DNA of 64,000 bases from Arthrobacter sp. C2 (GTDB lineage: Bacteria; Actinomycetota; Actinomycetes; Actinomycetales; Micrococcaceae), in assembly GCA_024207135.1 (NCBI GenBank), contig CP042428.1, positions 1,240,001 through 1,304,000 on the forward strand. Direction: 5' to 3'. Under the pieces are notes generated by a model. That model did not search any database and had not been told where the DNA came from. It saw only the letters and a program-made list of their open reading frames with translations. Made by a program: the position numbers and the translations under genes. This document shows, in pieces, positions 16,518 through 24,835 of this stretch (position 1 is its first letter; each line of letters begins with the position of its first letter).

Positions 16518-16904
16518 GGTCCAGATCTCCTTTTGTCTTCTACGCACCCCCCCGATCGCGGATGTTCCGCAATCGCACAGGATGCCCTTGCCGTACCGAC
16601 GGTTCAGCTGGCCCCAACCTTCCTGCCGCGCTGTCCCTTCGGCTGTAATCCCATCGTGCCCGTAGCGCCCGTCCTCGGGTAGGGTCCAAAGTCACGGTGC
16701 CGAGAACGACAGCCAGGGCGGTGCCCCTCCCACCGGTCGCGAGCACTTGTGGTGAGGCATGCGGGCGCCAACCCGGTACCCATTCGACGACCGGAAATTT
16801 CGCGAGCAAATCCAGGTGAGGCACCAGTAGTGTTTCGCGAGCACTTTGGGTGAGGCACGCACCCACCCTTGCGGCGTCCCGCCCGGCTGTGTTTGATGGA
16901 AAGC
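16518..16904. other. Intergenic region with a triplicated motif
   Basis: No gene is seen in this 387-bp stretch. Its right half holds three copies of a composite motif, described separately. The left part contains no recognisable promoter pattern or stem-loop that I could support. Confidence 0.45.
16738..16858 (+). repeat. Three degenerate direct repeats CGCGAGCA-N5/6-GGTGAGGCA
   Basis: Copies start at 16738, 16801 and 16836. Each has CGCGAGCA, a spacer of 5, 6 and 5 nt, then GGTGAGGCA. Copies 1 and 3 share most of the spacer (CTTGT against CTTTG). Spacing between copies is 63 and 35 bp. The same core GGTGAGGCAC also occurs in the palindrome at 13786-13799. This could be a repeated regulator site or a dispersed noncoding repeat; it is not a CRISPR. 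Confidence 0.6.
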
Positions 16905-17114
16905 ATGAGCGAATCCGTCAAGGGCCCCAAATCCTATTTCCCGTCGATCGAGTCAAAGTACGGCCACCCCATTGGCCACTGGATGGAACTCCTGGACCAG
17001 GTGGCGGACCAAAAGCACCTGGAGCAGGTGAACTGGCTCAAGACCGAACACGGGATCGGCCACGGTCATGCCAATGCCCTGGTCCACGTCTACCGCGCCG
17101 AACACCAGCCATAG
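16905..17114 (+). CDS. DUF4287 domain protein
   Basis: The 69-residue protein consists almost entirely of the small DUF4287 domain: KSYFPSIESKYGHPIGHWM followed by the LKTEHGIGHGHANALVHVY signature. These proteins are common in actinobacteria, are often next to or fused to DUF5655, and have no proven function. I choose the ATG at 16905 because GATGGAAAG stands just upstream; the ATG at 16896 (three residues longer) is possible. It is transcribed in the same direction as the next gene, 30 bp away. Confidence 0.8.
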   Translation: MSESVKGPKSYFPSIESKYGHPIGHWMELLDQVADQKHLEQVNWLKTEHGIGHGHANALVHVYRAEHQP

Positions 17115-17144
17115 ACATAAGCCGCCCTCGGTGGCAGTCCCGAA

Positions 17145-17846
17145 ATGACACGAAGGCAACGCAAGGAAACCGGCAAGCGTGCCCCGGACGCCGTTCGTCG
17201 GGCCGCGGGCCGCTTGCGCGGTTTCCTGGGCATGGTCTCGGCCATTGCGGCACCCCCGTTGTTGTTCTACCTCCTGCGCCATGCCGGGTTGTCCATCTAC
17301 GTGTCCCTGGTGGTTGTCGCGGTGGCCACCGGACTGCCGGCCCTGGGCTCGCTCGCCCGGCGCGGCCCGAAGAAGCACGTGATAGCCACCTACTTTTCCC
17401 TCGCCTCCGTGGCCGCGGTCGTTCTGGCGTTCGTCCCGGGCAGCCCGCAATTCCTGCTGGCCCGCGACGCGCTGATCACCGCCGGAACCGGCATCTGGTT
17501 CATCTCCACGCTGCGGGGTGCACGGCCCCTGGTCTACACCTTGACCAAGCCCGTCCTCGAGGGCCGCTTTCACTGGCCCGGGGGCTGGGAAACGCATTGG
17601 GAGCAAGCACCGCGTTTCCGGCGGATGTGGCGCATCTCCACAATCATGTGGGGGTGCGGATTCCTGCTTGACGCGGTGCTGCGCGTGATCCTGGCCTACT
17701 CGCTGGAACCCGACGCGGTACCCGCGGCGACCACCGCAATGTACCTGGCGACAAACCTCGTCCTGATCCTGCTGAGCAACGTCTTCTACATCTCCTCGGG
17801 AATGCTCAATCCCCGCTCCATTCTCTTTGCCCCGGCAGATGGCTAG
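17145..17846 (+). CDS. VC0807-family membrane protein
   Basis: The 233-residue integral membrane protein has about six helices. The signature RDALITAGTGIWFISTL...ARPLVYTLTKPVLEGRF matches the VC0807 family of uncharacterised inner-membrane proteins, followed by a conserved region (WEQAPRFRRMWRISTIMWG) and two C-terminal helices. The role is unknown. No strong ribosome site precedes the ATG at 17145, so the exact start is uncertain. It sits between DUF4287 and a peptidase gene, all on the same strand. Confidence 0.75.
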   Translation: MTRRQRKETGKRAPDAVRRAAGRLRGFLGMVSAIAAPPLLFYLLRHAGLSIYVSLVVVAVATGLPALGSLARRGPKKHVIATYFSLASVAAVVLAFVPGSPQFLLARDALITAGTGIWFISTLRGARPLVYTLTKPVLEGRFHWPGGWETHWEQAPRFRRMWRISTIMWGCGFLLDAVLRVILAYSLEPDAVPAATTAMYLATNLVLILLSNVFYISSGMLNPRSILFAPADG

Positions 17847-17927
17847 GATGGGCCAATCGATTCCTTGCCCGTCCGCGGCCCGGTTCCGATTCGGAAACCC
17901 ACCACCCAGCCAACGGAGTTCGCCCAC

Positions 17928-18905
17928 ATGAGCAAACGGCACCACCGCCCGGTCGCATTCGGCGCCGCGGCCTTCGCACTGGCATTGGCCATCTCCCCGT
18001 TGGCGGCCCCGCCCGCGCTGGCCACGCCAACCCCCATGCACCAGGTGGCGCGACCGCAGCATGAAGCCACACCGGCATTGACCCCCACGGCACTGTTGGC
18101 CACCAAGCCCAAGCCCCCGCGGGACCCAGCCAGGGCCGATGTCCTGGTCAACAAGAAATACCCGCTGGTCCCCCGCAAGTACGTGCCAAGGCTCACCGAG
18201 GTGCCGGGCACGGGGATCCGCCTGCAGCCACAGGCCTCCAAGTCCTACAAGAAGCTGGTTGCCGCGGCCCGCCGCGACGGGGTGGACATCAGGCTCACCT
18301 CCGGATATCGATCCTATGCAGTGCAAAAGGGACTACTCGAGAAATACACCCGCGCCTACGGCCCGGCCTACGCCCAGCGCATCGCGGCCAAGCCCGGCAC
18401 CTCCGAGCACCAGACCGGGCTGGCCATCGACGTGGGAAACCGCAACCGTGCATGCGCCCTGCAAGCCTGCTTCGCCACCACCAAGGTCGGCAAGTGGATG
18501 GCCAAGAACGCCCCGAGGCACGGCTTCATCCTCCGCTACCCCAAGGGGATGGAATCGACCACCGGCTACGCCTACGAGCCGTGGCACTTCCGCTACGTCG
18601 GCACCGCCCAGGCCAAGGCCATGGCTGGGTCCAAGTCCAAGACCCTCGAGCACTTCTACGACGTGGCCCAGGCGCCCAAATCCACCGCTTCCAAGCCTTC
18701 GGCACCCAAATCCGGAACAGTGAAGGGCACCAAGACGACCACCGCGAACCTGAACCTGCGCCGCGGACCGTCCACCGGAACCACCATCATCAAGACCGTC
18801 CCCAGGGGCTCGATGGTTCGGCTGACCGGCAAGAAATCCGGGCCCTGGGTCCAGGCGACGCACCGGGGCGCGACCGGGTGGATGAGCTTGCGGTACCTGC
18901 GCTGA
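17928..18905 (+). CDS. Secreted D-alanyl-D-alanine carboxypeptidase (VanY/M15B) with SH3 domain
   Basis: The 325-residue exported enzyme trims D-Ala from peptidoglycan stem peptides. A signal peptide is visible (positively charged start, then FGAAAFALALAISPLAAPPALA). The M15B zinc peptidase domain shows LTSGYRSYAVQ, SEHQTGLAIDV (zinc His and Asp) and EPWHFRYVG (catalytic Glu and zinc His). A Ser/Thr/Lys linker leads to a C-terminal bacterial SH3 domain (ANLNLRRGPSTGTTIIKTV ... GWMSLRYLR) that probably binds the cell wall. The ATG at 17928 follows CGGAG by 10 nt. A -10-like TAGGAT lies at 17844-17849. Confidence 0.92.
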   Translation: MSKRHHRPVAFGAAAFALALAISPLAAPPALATPTPMHQVARPQHEATPALTPTALLATKPKPPRDPARADVLVNKKYPLVPRKYVPRLTEVPGTGIRLQPQASKSYKKLVAAARRDGVDIRLTSGYRSYAVQKGLLEKYTRAYGPAYAQRIAAKPGTSEHQTGLAIDVGNRNRACALQACFATTKVGKWMAKNAPRHGFILRYPKGMESTTGYAYEPWHFRYVGTAQAKAMAGSKSKTLEHFYDVAQAPKSTASKPSAPKSGTVKGTKTTTANLNLRRGPSTGTTIIKTVPRGSMVRLTGKKSGPWVQATHRGATGWMSLRYLR

Positions 18906-18962
18906 ACGCCCCTGCCGCGACCCGATGACCGGGAGTGCGCCCGGGGAATCTAAACTGGAACA

Positions 18963-20609
18963 ATGACTGCAACACTCGTGGCCAAGGACCTTGCCGGCGG
19001 CCACGCCCACCGAACCCTTTTCTCCTCCCTCAGCTTCACCGTCTCCCCCGGGGACGTCATCGGGGTGGTGGGGGCCAACGGCGCCGGCAAGTCCACGCTG
19101 CTGCGGCTGCTCGCCGGGGTCGACGAGCCGCTGGGCGGCACCGTCTCCTCCGCGCCGGACGGCGCATTCATCGGCTGGCTGCCGCAGGAACACGAGCGCA
19201 TCGCCGGTGAAACCATCGATGCCTACCTGGCCCGGCGCACCGGCTGCGCCGCGGCCACGCACGCCATGGAATCCACCGCCGAGGCATTGGGTTCCGGGGC
19301 TCCGGGTGCCGACGACGCCTATGCGGCGGCCTTCGACCACTGGATGGCCTCCGGCGCCGCGGACCTCGAGGACCGCGCCCCGGCCACGCTGGCCGAGCTG
19401 GGCCTCACCCTGCCCACCGACACACTGATGACCGCGCTGTCCGGCGGGCAGGTTGCCCGCGTGGCCCTGGCCGCGCTGCTGCTGAGCCGCTTCGACTTGG
19501 TGCTGCTCGACGAGCCGACCAACGACCTGGACCTGGCCGGGCTTGAACGCCTCGAATCCTTCGTCTCCTCGCTGCGCACCGGCGTGGTGCTGGTCTCCCA
19601 CGACCGCGAATTCCTGGCCCGCTGCGTGACCCGCATCGTCGAGCTCGACCTGGCGCAGAACCAGGTCGCTGTCTACGACGGCGGATACGACTCCTACCTG
19701 GAAGAGCGGGCCATCAACCGCCGGCACGCCCGCGAGGCCTATGACGAGTTCGCCGACAAGAAGGCGGATCTTGTCTCCCGCGCCCGAACCCAGCGCGAAT
19801 GGTCCTCGCAGGGCGTGCGCAACGCCATGAAGAAAAACCCGGACAACGACAAGCTCCGGCGCAAGGCCTCCAACGAGTCCTCGGAGAAGCAGGCGCAGAA
19901 GGTCCGCCAGATGGAATCGCGCATCAAGCGCCTGGACGAGGTCGCCGAGCCGCGCAAGGAATGGGTGCTGCAATTCGAGATCGCCGCCGCACCGCGTTCC
20001 TCCTCCGTTGTCTCCACGCTCAACGAGGCAACCGTCACCCGCGGGGACTTCACCTTCGGCCCGGTCTCCGCCCAGGTCAACGCCGGGGAGCGGATCGGCA
20101 TCACCGGACCCAACGGCGCGGGCAAGTCAACGCTGCTGAACCTGCTGCTGGGGCACCTGGCCCCGGATGCCGGCTCGGCCTCGCTGGGGTCTTCGGTGGC
20201 GATCGGCGAGATCGACCAGGCGCGCAGCCAGCTGCCCGAGGACGCCGCGCTGGGCGATGCGTTTGAGCTCGCGGTTCCCGAGATGAACCCGGCCGAGGCC
20301 CGCACGCTGCTGGCCAAGTTCGGGCTCAAGGCGCACCAGAGCGCCTCGCTGGTCCGCGACCTGTCCCCCGGCGAACGCACCCGGTCGGGCCTGGCCCTGC
20401 TGCAGGCCCGCGGGGTCAACCTGCTCGTGCTGGACGAGCCGACCAACCACCTGGATTTGCCGGCCATCGAGCAGCTCGAAGAGGCCCTGGAATCCTACGA
20501 TGGCGCGCTGCTGCTGGTGACCCACGACCGCCGGCTGCTGGACAACGTCCGGCTCGATGCCCGCTGGGAGGTCGACGCCGGGAAGGTGCGCATCGGCATC
20601 AATTCCTAA
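18963..20609 (+). CDS. ABC-F family ATP-binding protein
   Basis: The 548-residue soluble protein has two ATPase domains and no membrane part, the layout of ABC-F factors that act on ribosomes (translation factors or antibiotic protection). Domain 1: Walker A GANGAGKST, signature LSGGQVARVALAALLL, Walker B VLLDEPTNDLD. A charged interdomain linker with RTQREWSSQGVRNAMKKNP follows. Domain 2: Walker A GPNGAGKST, signature LSPGERTRSGLALL and Walker B LLVLDEPTNHLD. TAAACT (18951-18956) ends 6 nt before the ATG and there is no ribosome site, so the mRNA is probably leaderless. Subtype and antibiotic specificity cannot be read from sequence. Confidence 0.92.
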   Translation: MTATLVAKDLAGGHAHRTLFSSLSFTVSPGDVIGVVGANGAGKSTLLRLLAGVDEPLGGTVSSAPDGAFIGWLPQEHERIAGETIDAYLARRTGCAAATHAMESTAEALGSGAPGADDAYAAAFDHWMASGAADLEDRAPATLAELGLTLPTDTLMTALSGGQVARVALAALLLSRFDLVLLDEPTNDLDLAGLERLESFVSSLRTGVVLVSHDREFLARCVTRIVELDLAQNQVAVYDGGYDSYLEERAINRRHAREAYDEFADKKADLVSRARTQREWSSQGVRNAMKKNPDNDKLRRKASNESSEKQAQKVRQMESRIKRLDEVAEPRKEWVLQFEIAAAPRSSSVVSTLNEATVTRGDFTFGPVSAQVNAGERIGITGPNGAGKSTLLNLLLGHLAPDAGSASLGSSVAIGEIDQARSQLPEDAALGDAFELAVPEMNPAEARTLLAKFGLKAHQSASLVRDLSPGERTRSGLALLQARGVNLLVLDEPTNHLDLPAIEQLEEALESYDGALLLVTHDRRLLDNVRLDARWEVDAGKVRIGINS

Positions 20610-20632
20610 AGTTTCCGTTGCAGATTTCCCAA

Positions 20633-20662
20633 CGTCCTGCCATGGAACTTCATGGCAGGACG
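20633..20662 (+). terminator. Hairpin after the ABC-F gene
   Basis: CGTCCTGCCATG (20633-20644) pairs perfectly with CATGGCAGGACG (20651-20662) around a 6-nt loop, 24 nt past the stop. There is no T-run, so termination is probable but not certain. Confidence 0.6.
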
Positions 20663-20773
20663 CTCGATGAAACCGGCGGCCTATTGTGCCGGTGCGGCGC
20701 CGCGGAGCAAGATGGTTTGGGCACGCGATGACGTTGCCCACCCCCTTCAGGCCGGTTCGTCGAAAGTGCTCCC

Positions 20774-21241
20774 ATGAAGAAGTCCTTTGGCAAACGCACC
20801 TCCCAGTCCATGCTGCGCTCCGCGCCGGACAACCCTCCCGCGCTTGAGCTGACGGTGCACCCCTCCCGGGTGCCGGCCAACGAGGCACCCACCTGTGGTT
20901 CCTGTGGCTCCGGCGACTACCTGGTCTACGAGCACGTCGAGCTGCTGCTGGACCGGCGGCGAGTCCAGCCTCCCTGCTGGGACGTCGAGTTCTGGTGTGG
21001 GAAATGCGAGTCGTTCTACGGCATGCTCACCACCCAGGTGCCCGATGACCGTCGAGCCGTGCGGTTGGCCTCCGAGAACCCCCGCTACGTCAGTTACCCC
21101 GGGCCCGCGCCGGAATCCGGGGCCGGCACCAAGGTGTCCCGGGACGCGCGCACGCAGGTTCCCGGCCTTGATGGTGCCGCGCCGGTCGCCGCCTTCCACC
21201 TCGACCGGTCCACCGACCGGTTCAGCGGCGCCCTCGAGTAG
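20774..21241 (+). CDS. Zinc-ribbon-like hypothetical protein
   Basis: The 155-residue protein has two cysteine pairs, CGSCGSGDYLVYE and WCGKCESFYG, spaced about 33 residues apart, as in a zinc ribbon. The flanks are proline- and arginine-rich and look disordered. I do not recognise the family. The start ATG at 20774 has no good ribosome site and could be further downstream. Its stop lies 4 bp before the GTG of the YbdK-type ligase, so the two genes are probably co-transcribed and translationally coupled. Confidence 0.65.
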   Translation: MKKSFGKRTSQSMLRSAPDNPPALELTVHPSRVPANEAPTCGSCGSGDYLVYEHVELLLDRRRVQPPCWDVEFWCGKCESFYGMLTTQVPDDRRAVRLASENPRYVSYPGPAPESGAGTKVSRDARTQVPGLDGAAPVAAFHLDRSTDRFSGALE

Positions 21242-21245
21242 CACG

Positions 21246-22337
21246 GTGCCCGCGGTGCGCACCTTCGGAATCGAGCAGGAATTCTTCCTCATCAACCCCG
21301 CCACCGGGCAACCGGCGGTGCCCCGTCGCCACGTCCACAACGAACTCATGGCCGTGGTCGGCGGCGGCACCCTCACACACCCGGAGTTCCTGGCCTGCCA
21401 GGTGGAAAGCAGCACCCCGGTCTGCACCACGGGCGCCGAGGTGCTCGATGCGGTGGCCGGCGCCCGCCGCGGCCTGTCCAAGGTGGCCCACGAAGCCGGG
21501 CTGCAGCTGGTCGGGCTGGGTACCCCGCCGCGGATCCCCGCGGGCCCGGCGGCCGTCCACGCCTCGGACCGCTACCACGCGATCAACCGGTTCTGTCCCG
21601 GCATCGCCGCGGACCAGTATGTCAGCGGCACGCATGTGCACGTGGGCATCGAGGACCTCGAGGCCGGTGTCCAGGCCATGAACTCCCTGCGCCCGTGGCT
21701 GCCGCTGCTCACGGCGCTGGGTGCCAACTCGCCGTTCTGGCGCGGCGCCGACAGCGGCTTCGCCTCCTGGCGCACCATCCAGTACCTGCGCTGGTCGGTG
21801 CACGGCATCCCCCCGCGCTTCGCCGATGCCCGGGACTACCTGGCGCGCATGGAGTACCTGCTGGCCTCCGACGTGGTGCTGGATGCCGGGCACATCGGCT
21901 GGGGCGCGCGCCTTTCGACCCGCTTCCCGACCGTGGAGATCCGGGTGGCCGACGCCCAGCTGTGTGCCTCCGACGTCGTGGTGCTGGCGCTGGTGATGCG
22001 CGCCCTGGTGTCCGCCGGAATCCACAGCCCCGCCCGCATCCCGGATCCCGCACCCGAGGCGCTGGACATCGCCCAGTGGCAGGCGGCGAAGTTCGGGACC
22101 CGGGGAAACCACTACGACCTGGCCGCAGGATCCAAGTGCAGCCTGGACCGGCGTCTGGAGGCCCTGCTGGACTACATCGGCCCGGAACTGGAGGCCAGCG
22201 GCGACACCGACGTCGTGGGTGCCGGGCTGGCGCGCATCGCCGGCGAGGGCAACGGGGCGGCTGCCCAGCGGCGCTTCTTCCGTGCCGGCGGGTTCGATGC
22301 GCTGATTTCCGAGGCCGGGGCCCGGCTCCTGGACTGA
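21246..22337 (+). CDS. ybdK: YbdK-type glutamate--cysteine ligase (carboxylate-amine ligase)
   Basis: The 363-residue protein matches the GCS2/YbdK family: the ATP-grasp-like glutamate-cysteine ligase fold opens with FGIEQEFFL, continues with QVESSTPVCTT and YVSGTHVHVGIED, and shows FPTVEIRVADAQ, which carries ligands of the Mg-ATP site. The E. coli relative has weak gamma-glutamylcysteine ligase activity; many members make other amide bonds, so the substrate here is open. GTG at 21246 is chosen for its spacing to the upstream gene; GTG at 21255 is an alternative. The conserved motif begins only seven residues in, so little is missing. Confidence 0.83.
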   Translation: MPAVRTFGIEQEFFLINPATGQPAVPRRHVHNELMAVVGGGTLTHPEFLACQVESSTPVCTTGAEVLDAVAGARRGLSKVAHEAGLQLVGLGTPPRIPAGPAAVHASDRYHAINRFCPGIAADQYVSGTHVHVGIEDLEAGVQAMNSLRPWLPLLTALGANSPFWRGADSGFASWRTIQYLRWSVHGIPPRFADARDYLARMEYLLASDVVLDAGHIGWGARLSTRFPTVEIRVADAQLCASDVVVLALVMRALVSAGIHSPARIPDPAPEALDIAQWQAAKFGTRGNHYDLAAGSKCSLDRRLEALLDYIGPELEASGDTDVVGAGLARIAGEGNGAAAQRRFFRAGGFDALISEAGARLLD

Positions 22338-22497
22338 ACCCGTCCCGCAGGCCCGCGCGCACGCGAGGCCTCCCGGTGGTTCTCGCCGCCCGCCAGGCTA
22401 TCGGATGGGGTTTCGGCTTGGTTCCCGGCGAAGATTCCTTTTCCGTGCGTGAAGGCGACCCACGATCTTGGTCATCGGCCGGGATGCCGGCCGGCAA

Positions 22498-22528
22498 ACG
22501 CGCCCTCGCGGTCCTCGCGCGGGCGCGT
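22498..22528. terminator. Hairpin between convergent genes
   Basis: ACGCGCCC (22498-22505) pairs with GGGCGCGT (22521-22528), and an inner CGCG pair extends the stem. It lies in the 227-bp gap between the convergent ligase and GH4 genes, with no clear T-run. Nothing else is seen in that gap. Confidence 0.45.
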
Positions 22529-22564
22529 GTATCCGCTCCATGCGACTGAAGCCCTGCCCGGGGC

Positions 22565-23917
22565 TCAGGCCCCGCCGGACAGTGCTTCGGCCACCCCCGG
22601 GATCCGTTCCCGGTAGTTCTGCAGCAATTGCCGCGCGACGGAGATCGAGTCCACCAGCGGGTGGGCGGCCAGCGCCCGCCAGGCCAGCGTCTCGCTCCTT
22701 TCGCGCGATGCGGCGATGACCAGCCGCTCCACGGCCTTGACCTGCTGCAGCAGCCCGAGCATCTCCCCGGTCACCGGCGCGATGGCCTTGGGCACGATGC
22801 CGGCGGCGCTGACGGTGCACGGCACCTCGATCACCGCGTCGTCGGGAAGCTGGGGAACCACCCCGCGGTTGGCGACGTTCAGGATCATGGTGGCCGGCGT
22901 CCCGCCCAGCAGCGCCGCCATCAGGTCAAGGGCGACCTGCTGGTAGCCCCCGCCCTCGATGTCCGCGGCCTCCCGGTTGGTGCGCTGGTCCTCGGGCCGG
23001 CTCTCGGCCATGTAGCTGGCCTCGCGCTCGTGCTTGGTGGCCAGCCAGGACTTCAGCGCGCGCTCCGGGTGCGCGGCGGCATCCGTGTAGAAGCCGGACT
23101 GCTGGCGGTGCAGGAATTCCCCGCGGGTGGGTTCCGGGCCGCGCAGCCGCGCGGTGGCCTCGCGCTGGAAGTAGTAGTAGTACAGGTACTCGTTGGGGAT
23201 CGCGCCCAGCGCCCGGACCCACTCCGGGCCCATCAGCCGGGCCTCCTCGATCCCCTCCAGCGCCGCGTCGTCGGCCAGCAGCGCAGGGAGCCTGTCCACC
23301 CCGTCCACGCGCAGCGCGCGCAGCCAGCCCAGGTGGTTCAGCCCCACGTAGTCGAAGTCCACCTGCTCCGGGGTGGAGCCGATGGCGGCCACGGCCCGGC
23401 GCATCAACCCGATGGGGGTGTCGCAGATCCCCACGACCCGGTCCCCCAGCGCTTCGCGCATCGCCTCGGTGACGATGCCGGCGGGGTTGGTGAAGTTGAT
23501 GACGGTTGCCTCCGGTGCGTGCCTGGCCACGCGTTCGGCCAGGTCACGGGCGTGCGGCAGGGTGCGCAGGGCGTAGGCCAGGCCGCCGGGCCCGGTGGTT
23601 TCCTGGCCGAGCACGCCCATTTCCAGCGCGACGCGCTCGTCCTGGATCCGTCCCTCGGTCCCGCCGATGCGCATGGCGGAGAAGATGAACCTGGCCCCGG
23701 TGACAGCCTCGTCCAGCGAGGCGGCGGTGGTGACCGTCGGGGGCGCGGGCAGGGAGGGGGCCAGCTGCGCCAGCACGGCCTCGATGGCCGCCACCCGCAC
23801 CGGGTCGGAGTCGAAGAGGCACAGCTGCGTGATGCGCACGGCCTCGTTCCCGGCCGACAGCGCCTCGAAGATCTGCGGAACCCTGAATCCGCCCCCGCCG
23901 ATGATGGTCAGTTTCAT
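22565..23917 (-). CDS. Glycoside hydrolase family 4 (6-phospho-beta-glucosidase type)
   Basis: The 450-residue enzyme is an NAD+- and Mn2+-dependent glycosidase of family GH4, which cleaves glycosides by a redox-elimination mechanism. The N-terminal Rossmann motif is IIGGGGFRVPQIFEAL. NFTNPAG lies at residues 141-147, and the likely metal ligands are C165 (GICDTPIG) and H195 (GLNHLGW). This pattern fits the 6-phospho-beta-glucosidase branch better than the alpha-galactosidase branch. Its ATG overlaps the stop of the DeoR gene by 4 bp, so the two form an operon. The divergent sugar kinase/ABC operon suggests that its substrate is phosphorylated inside the cell. Confidence 0.88.
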   Translation of the reverse strand: MKLTIIGGGGFRVPQIFEALSAGNEAVRITQLCLFDSDPVRVAAIEAVLAQLAPSLPAPPTVTTAASLDEAVTGARFIFSAMRIGGTEGRIQDERVALEMGVLGQETTGPGGLAYALRTLPHARDLAERVARHAPEATVINFTNPAGIVTEAMREALGDRVVGICDTPIGLMRRAVAAIGSTPEQVDFDYVGLNHLGWLRALRVDGVDRLPALLADDAALEGIEEARLMGPEWVRALGAIPNEYLYYYYFQREATARLRGPEPTRGEFLHRQQSGFYTDAAAHPERALKSWLATKHEREASYMAESRPEDQRTNREAADIEGGGYQQVALDLMAALLGGTPATMILNVANRGVVPQLPDDAVIEVPCTVSAAGIVPKAIAPVTGEMLGLLQQVKAVERLVIAASRERSETLAWRALAAHPLVDSISVARQLLQNYRERIPGVAEALSGGA

Positions 23918-24663
23918 GCCAGAACCACTTCGCTTCCTGATTTCCTGAATTCTTCGAGGGTGCGCTGATCGGCACCCCGGCTGGTCACCAGCGTGGTGAT
24001 CCGTGCGGCGTTGCAGACGTCGCGGACACCCACCCCGGGGAACTTGGTCTCGTCGGCCAGCAGCACGATCTTCGCGCTGGAGTCCAAGATGGCCTGCTTG
24101 ACCGGCACCTCGATGCCGGTGGTGTCCTGCACCGTGGTGTCTTCCCTGATGCCGCTGCAGCCCAGGAAGCTGATGCTCGCCCGGATGTTGGCCAGCGACG
24201 CCAGGGTCAGCGAGCCCACGAGCGAATGGTAGGAGCGGCGCAGCACCCCGCCGAGGATGACCAGTTCCACCTCGGGGTCGGTGCGCAGCTCGTCGAGCAC
24301 CGCCAGGCTGGAGGTGATGACCGTGATCCTGCGCCCGCGCAGTGCCCGGGCCAGCATCGCGGTGGTCGTGCCGATGTCCAGCAGCACCACGTCTCCGTCC
24401 TCGACGAGCTCGGCGGCGCGGTTGGCGATCTTTTCCTTGGCCGGCGAGCTTCTGGCCAGCACCTCGCGGAAGTCGATCTTGTCCGAGTCCAGCGACCCGC
24501 CCCCGTGGACCCGGCGCAGGTGCCCCTCGGCGGAGAGCAGGTTCAGGTCCCGCCTGATGGTCGACGGGCTCACCCCCAGGTCGTTGGCCAGTTCCTGGAC
24601 CGAGACGTCCCCGGCCTCCTGGATCCGGCGCAGGATCGAGCCCTGCCTCGCACTTATCAGCAT
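23914..24663 (-). CDS. DeoR family sugar-responsive repressor
   Basis: The 249-residue protein has the DeoR helix-turn-helix (VSVQELANDLGVSPSTIRRDL, then LLSAEGHLRRVHGG) and the C-terminal DeoRC effector domain that binds phosphosugars (DGDVVLLDIGTTTAMLAR ... FLGCSGI ... VLLADETKF). On the minus strand TAGTCT ends 6 nt before the ATG (24670-24675), suggesting a leaderless start. It is coupled to the GH4 gene and divergent from the kinase/ABC operon, so it most likely represses both directions until a phosphorylated sugar is present. Confidence 0.9.
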   Translation of the reverse strand: MLISARQGSILRRIQEAGDVSVQELANDLGVSPSTIRRDLNLLSAEGHLRRVHGGGSLDSDKIDFREVLARSSPAKEKIANRAAELVEDGDVVLLDIGTTTAMLARALRGRRITVITSSLAVLDELRTDPEVELVILGGVLRRSYHSLVGSLTLASLANIRASISFLGCSGIREDTTVQDTTGIEVPVKQAILDSSAKIVLLADETKFPGVGVRDVCNAARITTLVTSRGADQRTLEEFRKSGSEVVLA

Positions 24664-24687
24664 GCCCCCAGACTAACAGTCACCAAT

Positions 24688-24702
24688 GAGCAGAACCGAG
24701 CA
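24688..24702. promoter_or_regulatory. Direct repeat GAGCA, 10-bp period: candidate DeoR operator
   Basis: GAGCA occurs at 24688-24692 and 24698-24702, one helical turn apart, in the 172-bp region between the divergent deoR and kinase genes. It lies in the -35 zone of the deoR promoter and just upstream of the -35 of the kinase promoter. Confidence 0.45.
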
Positions 24703-24713
24703 TTTTCAATCAC

Positions 24714-24742
24714 TTGTACCACCCCCTGGTGCGTGCTAACGT
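24714..24742 (+). promoter_or_regulatory. Promoter of the kinase/ABC sugar operon
   Basis: TTGTAC (24714-24719) and TAACGT (24737-24742) are separated by exactly 17 bp. Transcription would start about 85 nt before the GTG of the kinase gene, leaving a leader with an AAGAGGAA ribosome site. Confidence 0.65.
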
Positions 24743-24835
24743 CCAATCAAGGGTGCGCCGCGCGCCCGCATGCCACCGGGAAACCGGCGCGCGTCCCGGA
24801 CCGCCGCTGGCGGCGCAAGCAAGAGGAACCCACAG

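Noticed and set aside
16738-16858. Possible CRISPR array
   Set aside because: Only three degenerate copies with unequal spacing of 63 and 35 bp, and no cas genes in the window.
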